From Flavobacterium filum DSM 17961 (lineage in GTDB: Bacteria; Bacteroidota; Bacteroidia; Flavobacteriales; Flavobacteriaceae): a stretch of DNA of 64,000 bases. The stretch is from the NCBI RefSeq assembly GCF_000425465.1, contig NZ_AUDM01000013.1, positions 62,001 through 126,000 of the forward strand, given 5' to 3'. Position 1 is the stretch's first letter. Each line of letters opens with the position of its first letter. The translations under genes and the position numbers were made by a program. This document shows, piece after piece, positions 1-7,771 of the stretch. The notes below the pieces were generated by a model. The model saw only the letters and a program-made list of their open reading frames with translations. It did not search any database and was not told where the DNA came from.

Positions 1-1
1 A

Positions 2-463
2 GACAAACTACAAATCATTCTACCCAAAGGCACAGTCATCAATCCGAATCATATTGAAGAAAATATCGGATTTAGCAAGGATTATAATGTGTTTGAATTG
101 CGAAAAGCTATTGGCGACCGCAACGAATTACAATCTTATCGAATTGCACAACATTTTTCGCAAAACAAAAAAGAATACCCAATGGTATTGACTGTTGGAA
201 TGGTATTCGGCTTTTTCTCAGCATTATTGCAATACCATGGTTTAAAAGACAAATCTCCGGGAAATGTTTCAAAAGTCTTAAAAGTAAATCCGTATTTTTT
301 AAAAGATTATGATGTTGCTTTGAAAAATTATCCTATGAAAAAAGTTAGTACAATCGTTTCCAAACTCCGCGAAATTGATGTGAAAAGCAAAGGAGTAGGA
401 GCCAATCAACTCAACGATGAAGAATTATACAAAGAGTTGCTGACTACCATTTTTGCAAAATAA
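2..463 (+). CDS. holA: DNA polymerase III subunit delta, C-terminal part (5' end outside window)
   Basis: The frame is open from the window edge, so only the last ~153 codons are present. HolA is the clamp-loader subunit that opens the sliding beta clamp. The visible part matches the helical C-terminal domain of Bacteroidetes HolA, including NVFELRKAIGDRN and a QLNDEELYKELL ending. A GTG at 89 is an internal Val codon, not a start. The last 43 codons (335-463) recur almost unchanged at 3256-3384 after an inserted helicase gene. Copy 1 remains in frame with the body of holA, so the protein is probably complete. Its downstream terminator, however, is disrupted compared with copy 2. Confidence 0.85.
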   Translation, partial: DKLQIILPKGTVINPNHIEENIGFSKDYNVFELRKAIGDRNELQSYRIAQHFSQNKKEYPMVLTVGMVFGFFSALLQYHGLKDKSPGNVSKVLKVNPYFLKDYDVALKNYPMKKVSTIVSKLREIDVKSKGVGANQLNDEELYKELLTTIFAK

Positions 464-481
464 AAAACCACCAATCGGAGG
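335..481 (+). repeat. Direct repeat copy 1: 3' end of holA
   Basis: This stretch pairs with 3256-3402. The run 360-454 is identical over 95 nt in both copies. After one mismatch at 455 identity continues to 470, then after a mismatch at 471 it continues to 481. The first ~25 nt differ at several positions. The pair bounds the helicase gene and marks an insertion at the holA 3' end. Confidence 0.9.
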
Positions 482-529
482 AGGAACGATTTTGATTTTT
501 GAAGAAATTTAATTTTAGGATAAAAAAGT

Positions 530-3259
530 TTGAAAGAATTTCCAAAGGATATAGAGTTTAAATATAGTTGGAGAAAATACCAGCAGAGAGTTCTTGACGA
601 CTTACAAGACCACTTAAATGACGGACATTTACACGTAATTGCTCCACCAGGCTCGGGTAAGACAATTTTAGGACTTGAAGTTACTATTCGACTAAATAAA
701 CCAACTTTAATTCTTGCCCCGACAATCGCAATTCGCAATCAATGGATACAACATTTTTGTGAACTGTTTCTTCAAACCAACTTGACACCTGATTGGATTT
801 CGAGAGACATTCGCAATCCTAAATTTATGACTGTTGTCACTTATCAAGGGCTTCACGCAGCTTGTAACAATTGGAAAATTGACGAAGAAGAAATTGAAAG
901 TGAAGAAGAAGAAACAGAAGAAACAAACGGAAATGGCAGAGCTACAAATCACAACCTTGACAACATTGTAAGCGGATTAAAAGCCCAAAAAATAAAGACC
1001 ATTGTAGTTGACGAAGCACACCATTTAAAAAATGAATGGTGGCAAACGCTGACAAAAGTTAAAGAAAAATTAGACCCGAATATTGTTGGTTTGACAGCCA
1101 CACCGCCATATGACGTTACAGCCACAGAATGGCAACGATACATTGACTTAAACGGACCTGTTGATACAGAAATTTCTGTTCCTGAATTGGTAATTGAAGG
1201 TGATTTATGCCCACATCAAGATTATGTTTATTTCACTCTCCCAACTGAGAAAGAAAATCAAAGCATTGTTGACTTTAGACAAAACATTGAAAATCTTTTT
1301 CAGGAAATTAAAAGTGATGAAACAATTATTCAAGCTATTGAGCAACATCCCATTTGGCAAAACCCAACAGAGCATTTAGATTGGATTTACAACAACCTCT
1401 CCTGCTATTCAGCTTGTTTAATTTTTCTAAAAACTAACGATAAAGAAATACCCGAAACACATCTTGAAGTAATTGGAGATAAAAAATTTAAAATTCCCAA
1501 ACTTGATTACAAGTGGATTGAAACGCTTTTGGATTTTTATCTATATAAAGAAAAGGAACACTTTAAGACATTTGAAGAACATCAAAAAAACCTTGAAAAC
1601 CGACTGAGAAGATACGGAGCAATTGAAAGAAGACAAATCAATTTTTCGCATAACAAGAGAGTTACAGGATTTTTGACTTCAAGCATCAGCAAACTAAACG
1701 GCATCAAAGAAATTGTTGATTTTGAATACAAGAATTTAGGAAACAATTTGCGTTTAGTAATTCTTTCCGACTTCATCCGAAAAGAGTTTTATATCAACTC
1801 TCATGACAACAATCTTGAACTAAATAAAATCGGTGTAATTCCAATCTTTGAAAAATTAAGACGAGAAAACAAAGAGAACAAGAAAATTGCTGTTTTGACA
1901 GGTTCAATGATTATCATTCCTATTAGTGCCTATCCTGCATTTGAAGCTAAAGCTGCAAAATATGGAATTACACAAATCAATTCTAATCCTGTTCCTTTTG
2001 ACAGTAATTACATTTTAATTAGTCAAACCGAGCAACTCAAACACGATATTGTTCACATAGTAACTCAAATTTTTCAGCGTGGAGAAATTGAAGTTTTAAT
2101 AGGAACAAAATCTTTGCTTGGAGAAGGTTGGGACGCACCAGCAATCAATTCTTTAATCTTGGCAAGTTTTGTAGGTTCATTTGTTCTTTCCAATCAAATG
2201 CGTGGCAGAGCCATTAGAACACAAAACGGAAATGGCGATAAGACAGGTAATATTTGGCATTTGGTCTGTATTGACCCAACCTCGCCAACAGGCGGAGATG
2301 ATTTTGATTTACTAAAAAGACGTTTCAGAAGTTTTGTGGGTGTTTCTTTCAACGAAGAATCTGGGATTGAAAACGGAATTGGCAGATTGAATTTGCCAGA
2401 AAACATTTTCCAGAAAGAAGAAGCCGAAAAGAAAAATATTGAAATGTTAGCCCTAGCTGGTGACAGAGAAAGTTTGAAACAAAGATGGAAAAAGGCACTT
2501 GTAACAGGCGTTAATCTTGTAGAAGAAATCAAAATTCCATTCCCCGAAGAAAAGGAATATAAAGCAGTTAAGTCAATGTATTTGAATAAGACAATTCGTA
2601 ACCTTTTAGCTACTTTAGGTTCGGGTTTAGTTGGTTTTGGTTTAGAGAGTTTACAAGGACTTGGAAGAGCAGCAAGAAACATTAAAACTACTCAAGACTT
2701 ATATGCTTTCCTTGCAATTGTCGGAGTCATAGGAATGGCTATTTTTGGTAGGCTGACATTTAAGACATTAAGATTGTATTTCATATACCGAGACATTTCT
2801 AAAGACATTCAACATATAGGAGACGCACTTTTAAATTCTTTAATTAAAGCAGGAGCAATAAAAACCGACTATTCTAAATTAAAGGTGGAAACTTCGGTTG
2901 ACAAATGGGGTGCGGTTTTCTGTCATTTAGAAGGTGGAACGACTTTCGATAAATCAACTTTTATAAACGCACTACAAGAAGTAATTGCTCCAATTGACAA
3001 TCCAAGATATGTTCTTATAAGAAAGAACACGTTTATGCTATTTGTTAAGCAAAAAGACTATCATTCTGTTCCTGAAATACTCGGACGAAACAAGAATTTA
3101 GCGGAATATTTCAAAAACCAATGGGAAAGACTTGTTGGTTCTTGCGACTTGATTTTTACAAAGACACTTGACGGAAGAAAAATACTTTTAAAGTCAAGAG
3201 TAAAATCATTAGCAGCACAATTTGACGACAAAGTAGAACACATAAACAAATGGAGATGA
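530..3259 (+). CDS. SF2 DEAH-type helicase with predicted C-terminal membrane segments, inserted at holA
   Basis: A 909-residue superfamily 2 helicase. Walker A PPGSGKT is at 39-45, DEAH at 161-164 and TATP at 189-192. A long insert follows, then the second RecA-like lobe with GEGWDAPAINSL and QMRGRAIR from residue 556. After ~690 come two hydrophobic stretches (about 692-712 and 725-745) and a further soluble domain of unknown type. The start is TTG at 530; no ATG lies near it. No partner nuclease, methylase or integrase is adjacent. The stop codon overlaps the ATG of the duplicated holA fragment (ATGA). Location and architecture suggest mobile cargo, possibly phage defence, but that is inference. 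The helicase call is firm; the biological role is unknown. Confidence 0.8.
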   Translation: MKEFPKDIEFKYSWRKYQQRVLDDLQDHLNDGHLHVIAPPGSGKTILGLEVTIRLNKPTLILAPTIAIRNQWIQHFCELFLQTNLTPDWISRDIRNPKFMTVVTYQGLHAACNNWKIDEEEIESEEEETEETNGNGRATNHNLDNIVSGLKAQKIKTIVVDEAHHLKNEWWQTLTKVKEKLDPNIVGLTATPPYDVTATEWQRYIDLNGPVDTEISVPELVIEGDLCPHQDYVYFTLPTEKENQSIVDFRQNIENLFQEIKSDETIIQAIEQHPIWQNPTEHLDWIYNNLSCYSACLIFLKTNDKEIPETHLEVIGDKKFKIPKLDYKWIETLLDFYLYKEKEHFKTFEEHQKNLENRLRRYGAIERRQINFSHNKRVTGFLTSSISKLNGIKEIVDFEYKNLGNNLRLVILSDFIRKEFYINSHDNNLELNKIGVIPIFEKLRRENKENKKIAVLTGSMIIIPISAYPAFEAKAAKYGITQINSNPVPFDSNYILISQTEQLKHDIVHIVTQIFQRGEIEVLIGTKSLLGEGWDAPAINSLILASFVGSFVLSNQMRGRAIRTQNGNGDKTGNIWHLVCIDPTSPTGGDDFDLLKRRFRSFVGVSFNEESGIENGIGRLNLPENIFQKEEAEKKNIEMLALAGDRESLKQRWKKALVTGVNLVEEIKIPFPEEKEYKAVKSMYLNKTIRNLLATLGSGLVGFGLESLQGLGRAARNIKTTQDLYAFLAIVGVIGMAIFGRLTFKTLRLYFIYRDISKDIQHIGDALLNSLIKAGAIKTDYSKLKVETSVDKWGAVFCHLEGGTTFDKSTFINALQEVIAPIDNPRYVLIRKNTFMLFVKQKDYHSVPEILGRNKNLAEYFKNQWERLVGSCDLIFTKTLDGRKILLKSRVKSLAAQFDDKVEHINKWR

Positions 3260-3384
3260 AAAAAGTCAGCTCCATCGTAGCCAAACTCCGCGAAATTGAT
3301 GTGAAAAGCAAAGGAGTAGGAGCCAATCAACTCAACGATGAAGAATTATACAAAGAGTTGCTGACTACCATTTTTACAAAATAA
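3256..3384 (+). pseudogene. Duplicated 3' end of holA (42-codon remnant)
   Basis: An open stretch of 42 codons beginning MKKVSSIVAKLREIDV and ending TTIFTK is nearly identical to the last 42 residues of HolA at 335-463. It has no upstream holA body, only the helicase stop codon with an ATGA overlap, so it could be translated by coupling as a short peptide. It is best read as the displaced original 3' end of holA, because the intact terminator hairpin follows it. Confidence 0.85.
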
Positions 3385-3402
3385 AAAACCATCAATCGGA
3401 GG
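3256..3402 (+). repeat. Direct repeat copy 2: 3' end of holA
   Basis: Partner of 335-481. Homology starts exactly at the ATGAAAAAA overlapping the helicase stop codon and continues through the holA stop into the first arm and loop of the terminator. Confidence 0.9.
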
Positions 3403-3413
3403 GATTGATGGTT
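3387..3413. terminator. Hairpin terminator of the holA locus
   Basis: An 11-bp perfect stem (AACCATCAATC with GATTGATGGTT) around the loop GGAGG. It lies between the convergent holA remnant and the M28 peptidase gene. In copy 1 the first arm is altered and the second arm has been replaced after position 481. Confidence 0.75.
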
Positions 3414-3433
3414 GATATAGTATTAGGAAGAAA

Positions 3434-5650
3434 TTAGAACTTCACATTTACTGTTTTCGTTTCCCCATTGCGTTTGAATGTAACTAGTAATTCATCACCA
3501 GAATTGATTTTTGATAAACAGTTCATGTAACCATATACTTCTTTTATCTCACAATCTCCAATTTTTAAAATCACATCACCGCCTTGAATTCCGGCCAATT
3601 GAGCCGGTCTGTTGTCAGTTACACCATCAACATGCAAACCATCGCCGTGGTCGGTGTAATCAGGCATGATACCTAATGTAACTTTGTATTTTGGAGCGGT
3701 TTTAGGAGCGTCTGTTTTGGTAGGAACAAATTCTACTTTGTCTAAAGCAGCAATTTCATTACACACTCTAAAAACATAATCGGTAATATTGCGGACTCCG
3801 TAATAATTGATTTTTTCTTCATCATCTGAAGGTTTGTGATAATCGGCATGGGTTCCCGTAAAGAAAAACAAAACCGGAATATTTTTCAAATAAAAAGATG
3901 TATGATCTGATGGTCCCATACCGCTTTCGTCCAACGTAACGGCAAATCCGGCCGGTTTATTTCGTTCTACAATCGATTTGAAGTTGGGATTGGTTCCAAT
4001 TCCGCCCACTGTCAAGTTTTTCATTTCATTCAAGCGACCAATCATGTCCAAATTTATCATACTAATAATATTCGGATGATTGTTTTTTAATACATTGGCC
4101 AATTGTTTTGAACCAATTAAACCGTCTTCTTCACCAGAGAAAAAAGCAAATAAATAGTTTACATTCTCTGTAGTTTTGTTTTTCGCATACATACGAGCCA
4201 ATTCCAGAACTGCCGCCACACCCGAAGCATTGTCATCTGCACCGTTGTGAATTTCTCCTTTTGAATTGGGTTTAGAAGAATGATTGTGCTCATTCAATCC
4301 CAAATGATCATAATGAGCTCCAATTAAGATCGTTTTTGTCGCTTTGTTATCTAAAAAGCCAACCACATTCTTTCCTGAATTTTGTTTGATTTGTGTGGAA
4401 TCATGCGGATTCAAACGTACTTTATAGTCGAATTTTTGAATATAGTTTTTTCCATCATACGGCTTTACACCTAAACTTTTTAATTCTTTTACTAAATTAT
4501 TAGCCGCTAATTCTTCGCCTTTTGAACCAGTTAATCGACCTTGCAATTCATCAGAAGCTAAATATGAAATGTGTTTTTTCAACGATTTTGGTTGAGCCAA
4601 TTCCGCCTCGTCTTGATCTACCCAATCCGCGATAAATACATTGGTTTCTCTGGGTTTGGATTGTTGACGATTACTTGAAAAAACTAACTTTTTTCCATCC
4701 GGTGAAAACATTGGAAAGGCATTAAATTCACTTTCCCATGTAATTTGACGTAAATTTTCTCCGTTGATATCAATCATATACAATTGAAAATCATATCCTC
4801 TGGTAGAATGATGATTGGAAGAAAAGATGATTTTTTGGTCTGACTTATGAAAATAAGGAGCCCAATTGGCTTTTCCTAAGTTAGTAATTTGCTTTAAATC
4901 AGACCCGTCAATGTTACAAGTGTAAATTTCCATTTCTGATGGAGCAACCAAATTTTGACTCAATAAATCTTTGTATTCTTTGATTTCTTCCTCTGTTTTA
5001 GGGCAAGAAGAACGGAATACAATTTTTTTGCTGTCATGTGAAAAGAAACATCCCCCGTCATATCCTAATCCAAAAGTGATTTGTTTTAAGTTTGAACCAT
5101 CAATGTCCATTGTATAAATTTCCAAATCACCACTTCTAATACTGGTAAACGCAATTTTTTTTCCGTCAGGCGAAACTACCGCTTCGGCATCATAACCGGG
5201 AGAATCAGTTAATTTTTTGGTGATGTTTCCATTTAAATCGGCAATGTAAATATCAAATTCAGGATAAATCGCCCAAAGATATTTTCCATCGGTTGATTTT
5301 GGTGGTGCGGGACACGCGTGATTGTCGGCATGCGTAGAAGCATATAAAATGTGCTTTCCATCCGGCATGTAATAAGAGCAAGTGGTTCTTCCTTTTCCGG
5401 TAGAAATCAATTTTAAACTTTTTTCATTGAATTCTTTTTCCTGTAAATCCAACATAAAAATTTGGTCACATGGAACACCAAACGCTTTATTAGTAACTTG
5501 TAAGGTTAATTTTTTTCCATCGGGACTAAAATAAGCTTCGGCATTATCGCCACCAAAAGTGAGTTGTTTGATGTTTTTTAAATGTTTCTCTTGTGCCACC
5601 AAAAGTGTTGACAAACAAAGAAAAGCAAGAAGAAAAGTATTTTTAAACAT
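3434..5650 (-). CDS. Secreted M28 peptidase with WD40-like (PD40) and PDZ domains
   Basis: About 738 residues from the ATG at 5650, which begins a clear signal peptide (MFKNTFLLAFLCLSTLLVAQ). An upstream in-frame ATG at 5734 would bury the signal, so it is rejected. Roughly residues 25-370 are TolB/PD40-type propeller repeats with recurring FSPDGKK motifs. The zinc aminopeptidase domain follows, with GAHYDHLG, HNGADDNASG, FFSGEEDGL and a late DHTSF. A PDZ-like domain is at the C-terminus (DNRPAQLAGIQGGDVILKIG). It is expected to act in the periplasm or outside the cell on peptides. The gene faces holA convergently and has no obvious operon partner. Confidence 0.85.
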   Translation of the reverse strand: MFKNTFLLAFLCLSTLLVAQEKHLKNIKQLTFGGDNAEAYFSPDGKKLTLQVTNKAFGVPCDQIFMLDLQEKEFNEKSLKLISTGKGRTTCSYYMPDGKHILYASTHADNHACPAPPKSTDGKYLWAIYPEFDIYIADLNGNITKKLTDSPGYDAEAVVSPDGKKIAFTSIRSGDLEIYTMDIDGSNLKQITFGLGYDGGCFFSHDSKKIVFRSSCPKTEEEIKEYKDLLSQNLVAPSEMEIYTCNIDGSDLKQITNLGKANWAPYFHKSDQKIIFSSNHHSTRGYDFQLYMIDINGENLRQITWESEFNAFPMFSPDGKKLVFSSNRQQSKPRETNVFIADWVDQDEAELAQPKSLKKHISYLASDELQGRLTGSKGEELAANNLVKELKSLGVKPYDGKNYIQKFDYKVRLNPHDSTQIKQNSGKNVVGFLDNKATKTILIGAHYDHLGLNEHNHSSKPNSKGEIHNGADDNASGVAAVLELARMYAKNKTTENVNYLFAFFSGEEDGLIGSKQLANVLKNNHPNIISMINLDMIGRLNEMKNLTVGGIGTNPNFKSIVERNKPAGFAVTLDESGMGPSDHTSFYLKNIPVLFFFTGTHADYHKPSDDEEKINYYGVRNITDYVFRVCNEIAALDKVEFVPTKTDAPKTAPKYKVTLGIMPDYTDHGDGLHVDGVTDNRPAQLAGIQGGDVILKIGDCEIKEVYGYMNCLSKINSGDELLVTFKRNGETKTVNVKF

Positions 5651-5743
5651 GATGTAAATTTTGAAATGAGGACAAATATACCAATTCCAAATGGGTCGAA
5701 AAAAGATTTTTATTTTGTTTGTGATTTGTTCCATTCAATTCAT

Positions 5744-5773
5744 TTTGTATTAAAACTTTATTGTCGATATTTG
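5744..5773 (+). promoter_or_regulatory. Putative Bacteroidetes promoter for the small membrane protein / ettA
   Basis: TTTG at 5744-5747 and GATATTTG at 5766-5773, 18 nt apart. The second box differs from TAnnTTTG at one position. The ATG follows at 5804. Confidence 0.45.
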
Positions 5774-5803
5774 CATTTCCAAAAAACAAAAAATAACTAC
5801 ATC

Positions 5804-5986
5804 ATGAGCATGAATAAGAATACAGTCTTAGCATGGGCAACTTTCATTATGATTATTATGGGAATAATTCTTATCGGATTAGGCATTTATCGTTATGCCG
5901 ATGTAGCCGGTTGGGGATTTGCCACAGTAGGCATAGGATTTTTAGCCATTGCATGGGTATTTAATGCCTTAAAAGGAAGAGTATAA
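5804..5986 (+). CDS. Small membrane protein (CAL67264-like family)
   Basis: A 60-residue protein (MSMNKNTVLAWATF...) with two predicted transmembrane helices and a short basic C-terminus. The start at 5804 is preferred because the longer frame from 5666 runs through the promoter region. Length, sequence style and position 17 nt before ettA match a small flavobacterial membrane-protein family (RefSeq name CAL67264 family, recalled from memory). Its function is unknown. It probably shares a transcript with ettA. Confidence 0.7.
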   Translation: MSMNKNTVLAWATFIMIIMGIILIGLGIYRYADVAGWGFATVGIGFLAIAWVFNALKGRV

Positions 5987-6003
5987 TTTAATTTTAAACA
6001 ACA

Positions 6004-7698
6004 ATGTCAGACGATAAAAAGGTCATCTTTTCGATGTCGAAAGTGAGTAAAACCTACTCAAGCACAAACAAACAAGTTTTAAAAGATATTTATTTGAGCT
6101 TTTTTTATGGAGCTAAAATTGGTATTTTAGGTTTAAATGGTTCCGGAAAATCATCTTTGCTTAAAATTATTGCCGGAGTAGATAAAAATTTTCAAGGCGA
6201 TTTGGTTTTTGCACCCGGTTATAAAGTGGGTTATTTAGAACAAGAACCACAGTTGGATGAAAACAAAACAGTGATTGAAATTGTGAGAGAAGGAGCAGCC
6301 GAAATTTTTACTCTCTTAGAAGAATTCAACAAAATCAATGATATGTTTGGTTTACCGGAAGTCTATGAAGATGCTGATAAAATGCAGAAATTGATGGACC
6401 GTCAAGCGGAATTGCAAGATAAGATTGATGCCGTTGGAGCTTGGGAAATTGATAATAAATTAGAAGTAGCGATGGATGCACTTCGCACACCGGATTCGGA
6501 TACACCAATCAAAGTATTGTCCGGTGGTGAAAAAAGACGTGTGGCTTTATGTAGATTATTATTACAACAACCTGATGTTTTATTATTAGATGAGCCAACC
6601 AACCACTTAGATGCAGAATCAGTATTATGGTTAGAGCAACACTTACAACAATATCCGGGAACGGTAATTGCTGTAACGCACGACCGTTATTTCTTAGATA
6701 ATGTGGCCGGATGGATTTTAGAATTGGATAGAGGAGAAGGTATTCCGTGGAAAGGAAATTACTCTTCTTGGTTAGACCAAAAATCAAAACGATTAGAATT
6801 AGAAGAAAAAGTTGCATCTAAACGTAGAAAAACATTAGAACGCGAGTTAGATTGGGTGCGTCAAGGAGCAAAAGGACGTCAAACGAAACAAAAAGCACGT
6901 TTACAGAATTATGATAAACTCTTGAATGAAGACCAAAAAGAGTTGGATGAAAAATTAGAATTGTATATTCCAAATGGACCGCGTTTGGGAACAAATGTAA
7001 TTGAAGCAAAAGGTGTTGCTAAAGCGTATGGTGATAAATTGTTATATGAAGATTTGAACTTCACTCTTCCACAAGCCGGAATTGTGGGTATTATTGGTCC
7101 GAATGGAGCAGGTAAAACAACCATTTTCAGAATGATTATGGGTGAAGAAACACCGGACAAAGGAACTTTTACAATAGGTGAAACCGTAAAAATTGCGTAT
7201 GTTGACCAATCGCATTCCAATATCAATCCGGATAAATCGATTTGGGAAAACTTTTGCGATGGACAAGAATTAATTATGATGGGCGGAAGACAAGTAAATT
7301 CCAGAGCTTATCTAAGCCGTTTTAACTTTGGTGGTAGCGATCAAAATAAAAAAGTAGCTACGTTATCCGGTGGTGAACGTAACCGTTTACACTTAGCGAT
7401 TACGTTAAAAGAAGAAGGAAACGTGTTGTTACTTGATGAGCCAACCAACGATTTGGATGTAAATACTTTACGAGCTTTAGAAGAAGGTTTAGAAAATTTT
7501 GCCGGTTGTGCCGTGATTATTTCTCACGACAGATGGTTTTTAGATAGAGTTTGTACACACATTCTTGCGTTTGAAGGCGATTCACAAGTCTATTTCTTTG
7601 AAGGTAGCTTCTCAGAATACGAAGAAAACAAACGCAAACGATTAGGTGGTGATTTGACACCAAAACGAATTAAATACAAAAAATTAGTTCGAAATTAA
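6004..7698 (+). CDS. ettA: Energy-dependent translational throttle protein EttA (ABC-F)
   Basis: A 564-residue ABC-F ATPase without membrane domains. The first cassette has GLNGSGKSS near residue 43, signature LSGGEKRRVALCRLLL and LLLDEPTNHLD. An arm/linker with WILELDRGEGIPWKGNYSSW and WVRQGAKGRQTK follows. The second cassette has GPNGAGKTT near 366, LSGGERNRLHLA and LLLDEPTNDLD. Sequence and length follow E. coli EttA closely, down to the ending PKRIKYKK. EttA binds the ribosomal E site and gates early elongation according to the ATP/ADP ratio. A strong terminator follows at 7709. Confidence 0.95.
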   Translation: MSDDKKVIFSMSKVSKTYSSTNKQVLKDIYLSFFYGAKIGILGLNGSGKSSLLKIIAGVDKNFQGDLVFAPGYKVGYLEQEPQLDENKTVIEIVREGAAEIFTLLEEFNKINDMFGLPEVYEDADKMQKLMDRQAELQDKIDAVGAWEIDNKLEVAMDALRTPDSDTPIKVLSGGEKRRVALCRLLLQQPDVLLLDEPTNHLDAESVLWLEQHLQQYPGTVIAVTHDRYFLDNVAGWILELDRGEGIPWKGNYSSWLDQKSKRLELEEKVASKRRKTLERELDWVRQGAKGRQTKQKARLQNYDKLLNEDQKELDEKLELYIPNGPRLGTNVIEAKGVAKAYGDKLLYEDLNFTLPQAGIVGIIGPNGAGKTTIFRMIMGEETPDKGTFTIGETVKIAYVDQSHSNINPDKSIWENFCDGQELIMMGGRQVNSRAYLSRFNFGGSDQNKKVATLSGGERNRLHLAITLKEEGNVLLLDEPTNDLDVNTLRALEEGLENFAGCAVIISHDRWFLDRVCTHILAFEGDSQVYFFEGSFSEYEENKRKRLGGDLTPKRIKYKKLVRN

Positions 7699-7708
7699 AT
7701 TTAATTAA

Positions 7709-7728
7709 AATCCTGAGCAATCAGGATT
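7709..7728 (+). terminator. Rho-independent terminator after ettA
   Basis: AATCCTGA-GCAA-TCAGGATT, an 8-bp perfect stem followed by a run of T. Confidence 0.85.
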
Positions 7729-7744
7729 TTTTTATTTAAAATAG

Positions 7745-7752
7745 TATATTTG
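7745..7752 (+). promoter_or_regulatory. -7 box for the hybrid histidine kinase
   Basis: TATATTTG matches TAnnTTTG and lies 19 nt before the ATG. No convincing -33 TTG is visible because the ettA terminator occupies that position. Confidence 0.4.
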
Positions 7753-7771
7753 AGCATTATATTAAAGAAGA

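Noticed and set aside
2194..2682. 162-codon minus-strand frame inside the helicase gene
   Set aside because: It is an antisense shadow of conserved helicase motifs and has no own signals.
5651..5734. Extended N-terminus of the M28 peptidase
   Set aside because: It would place 28 residues before a perfect signal peptide.
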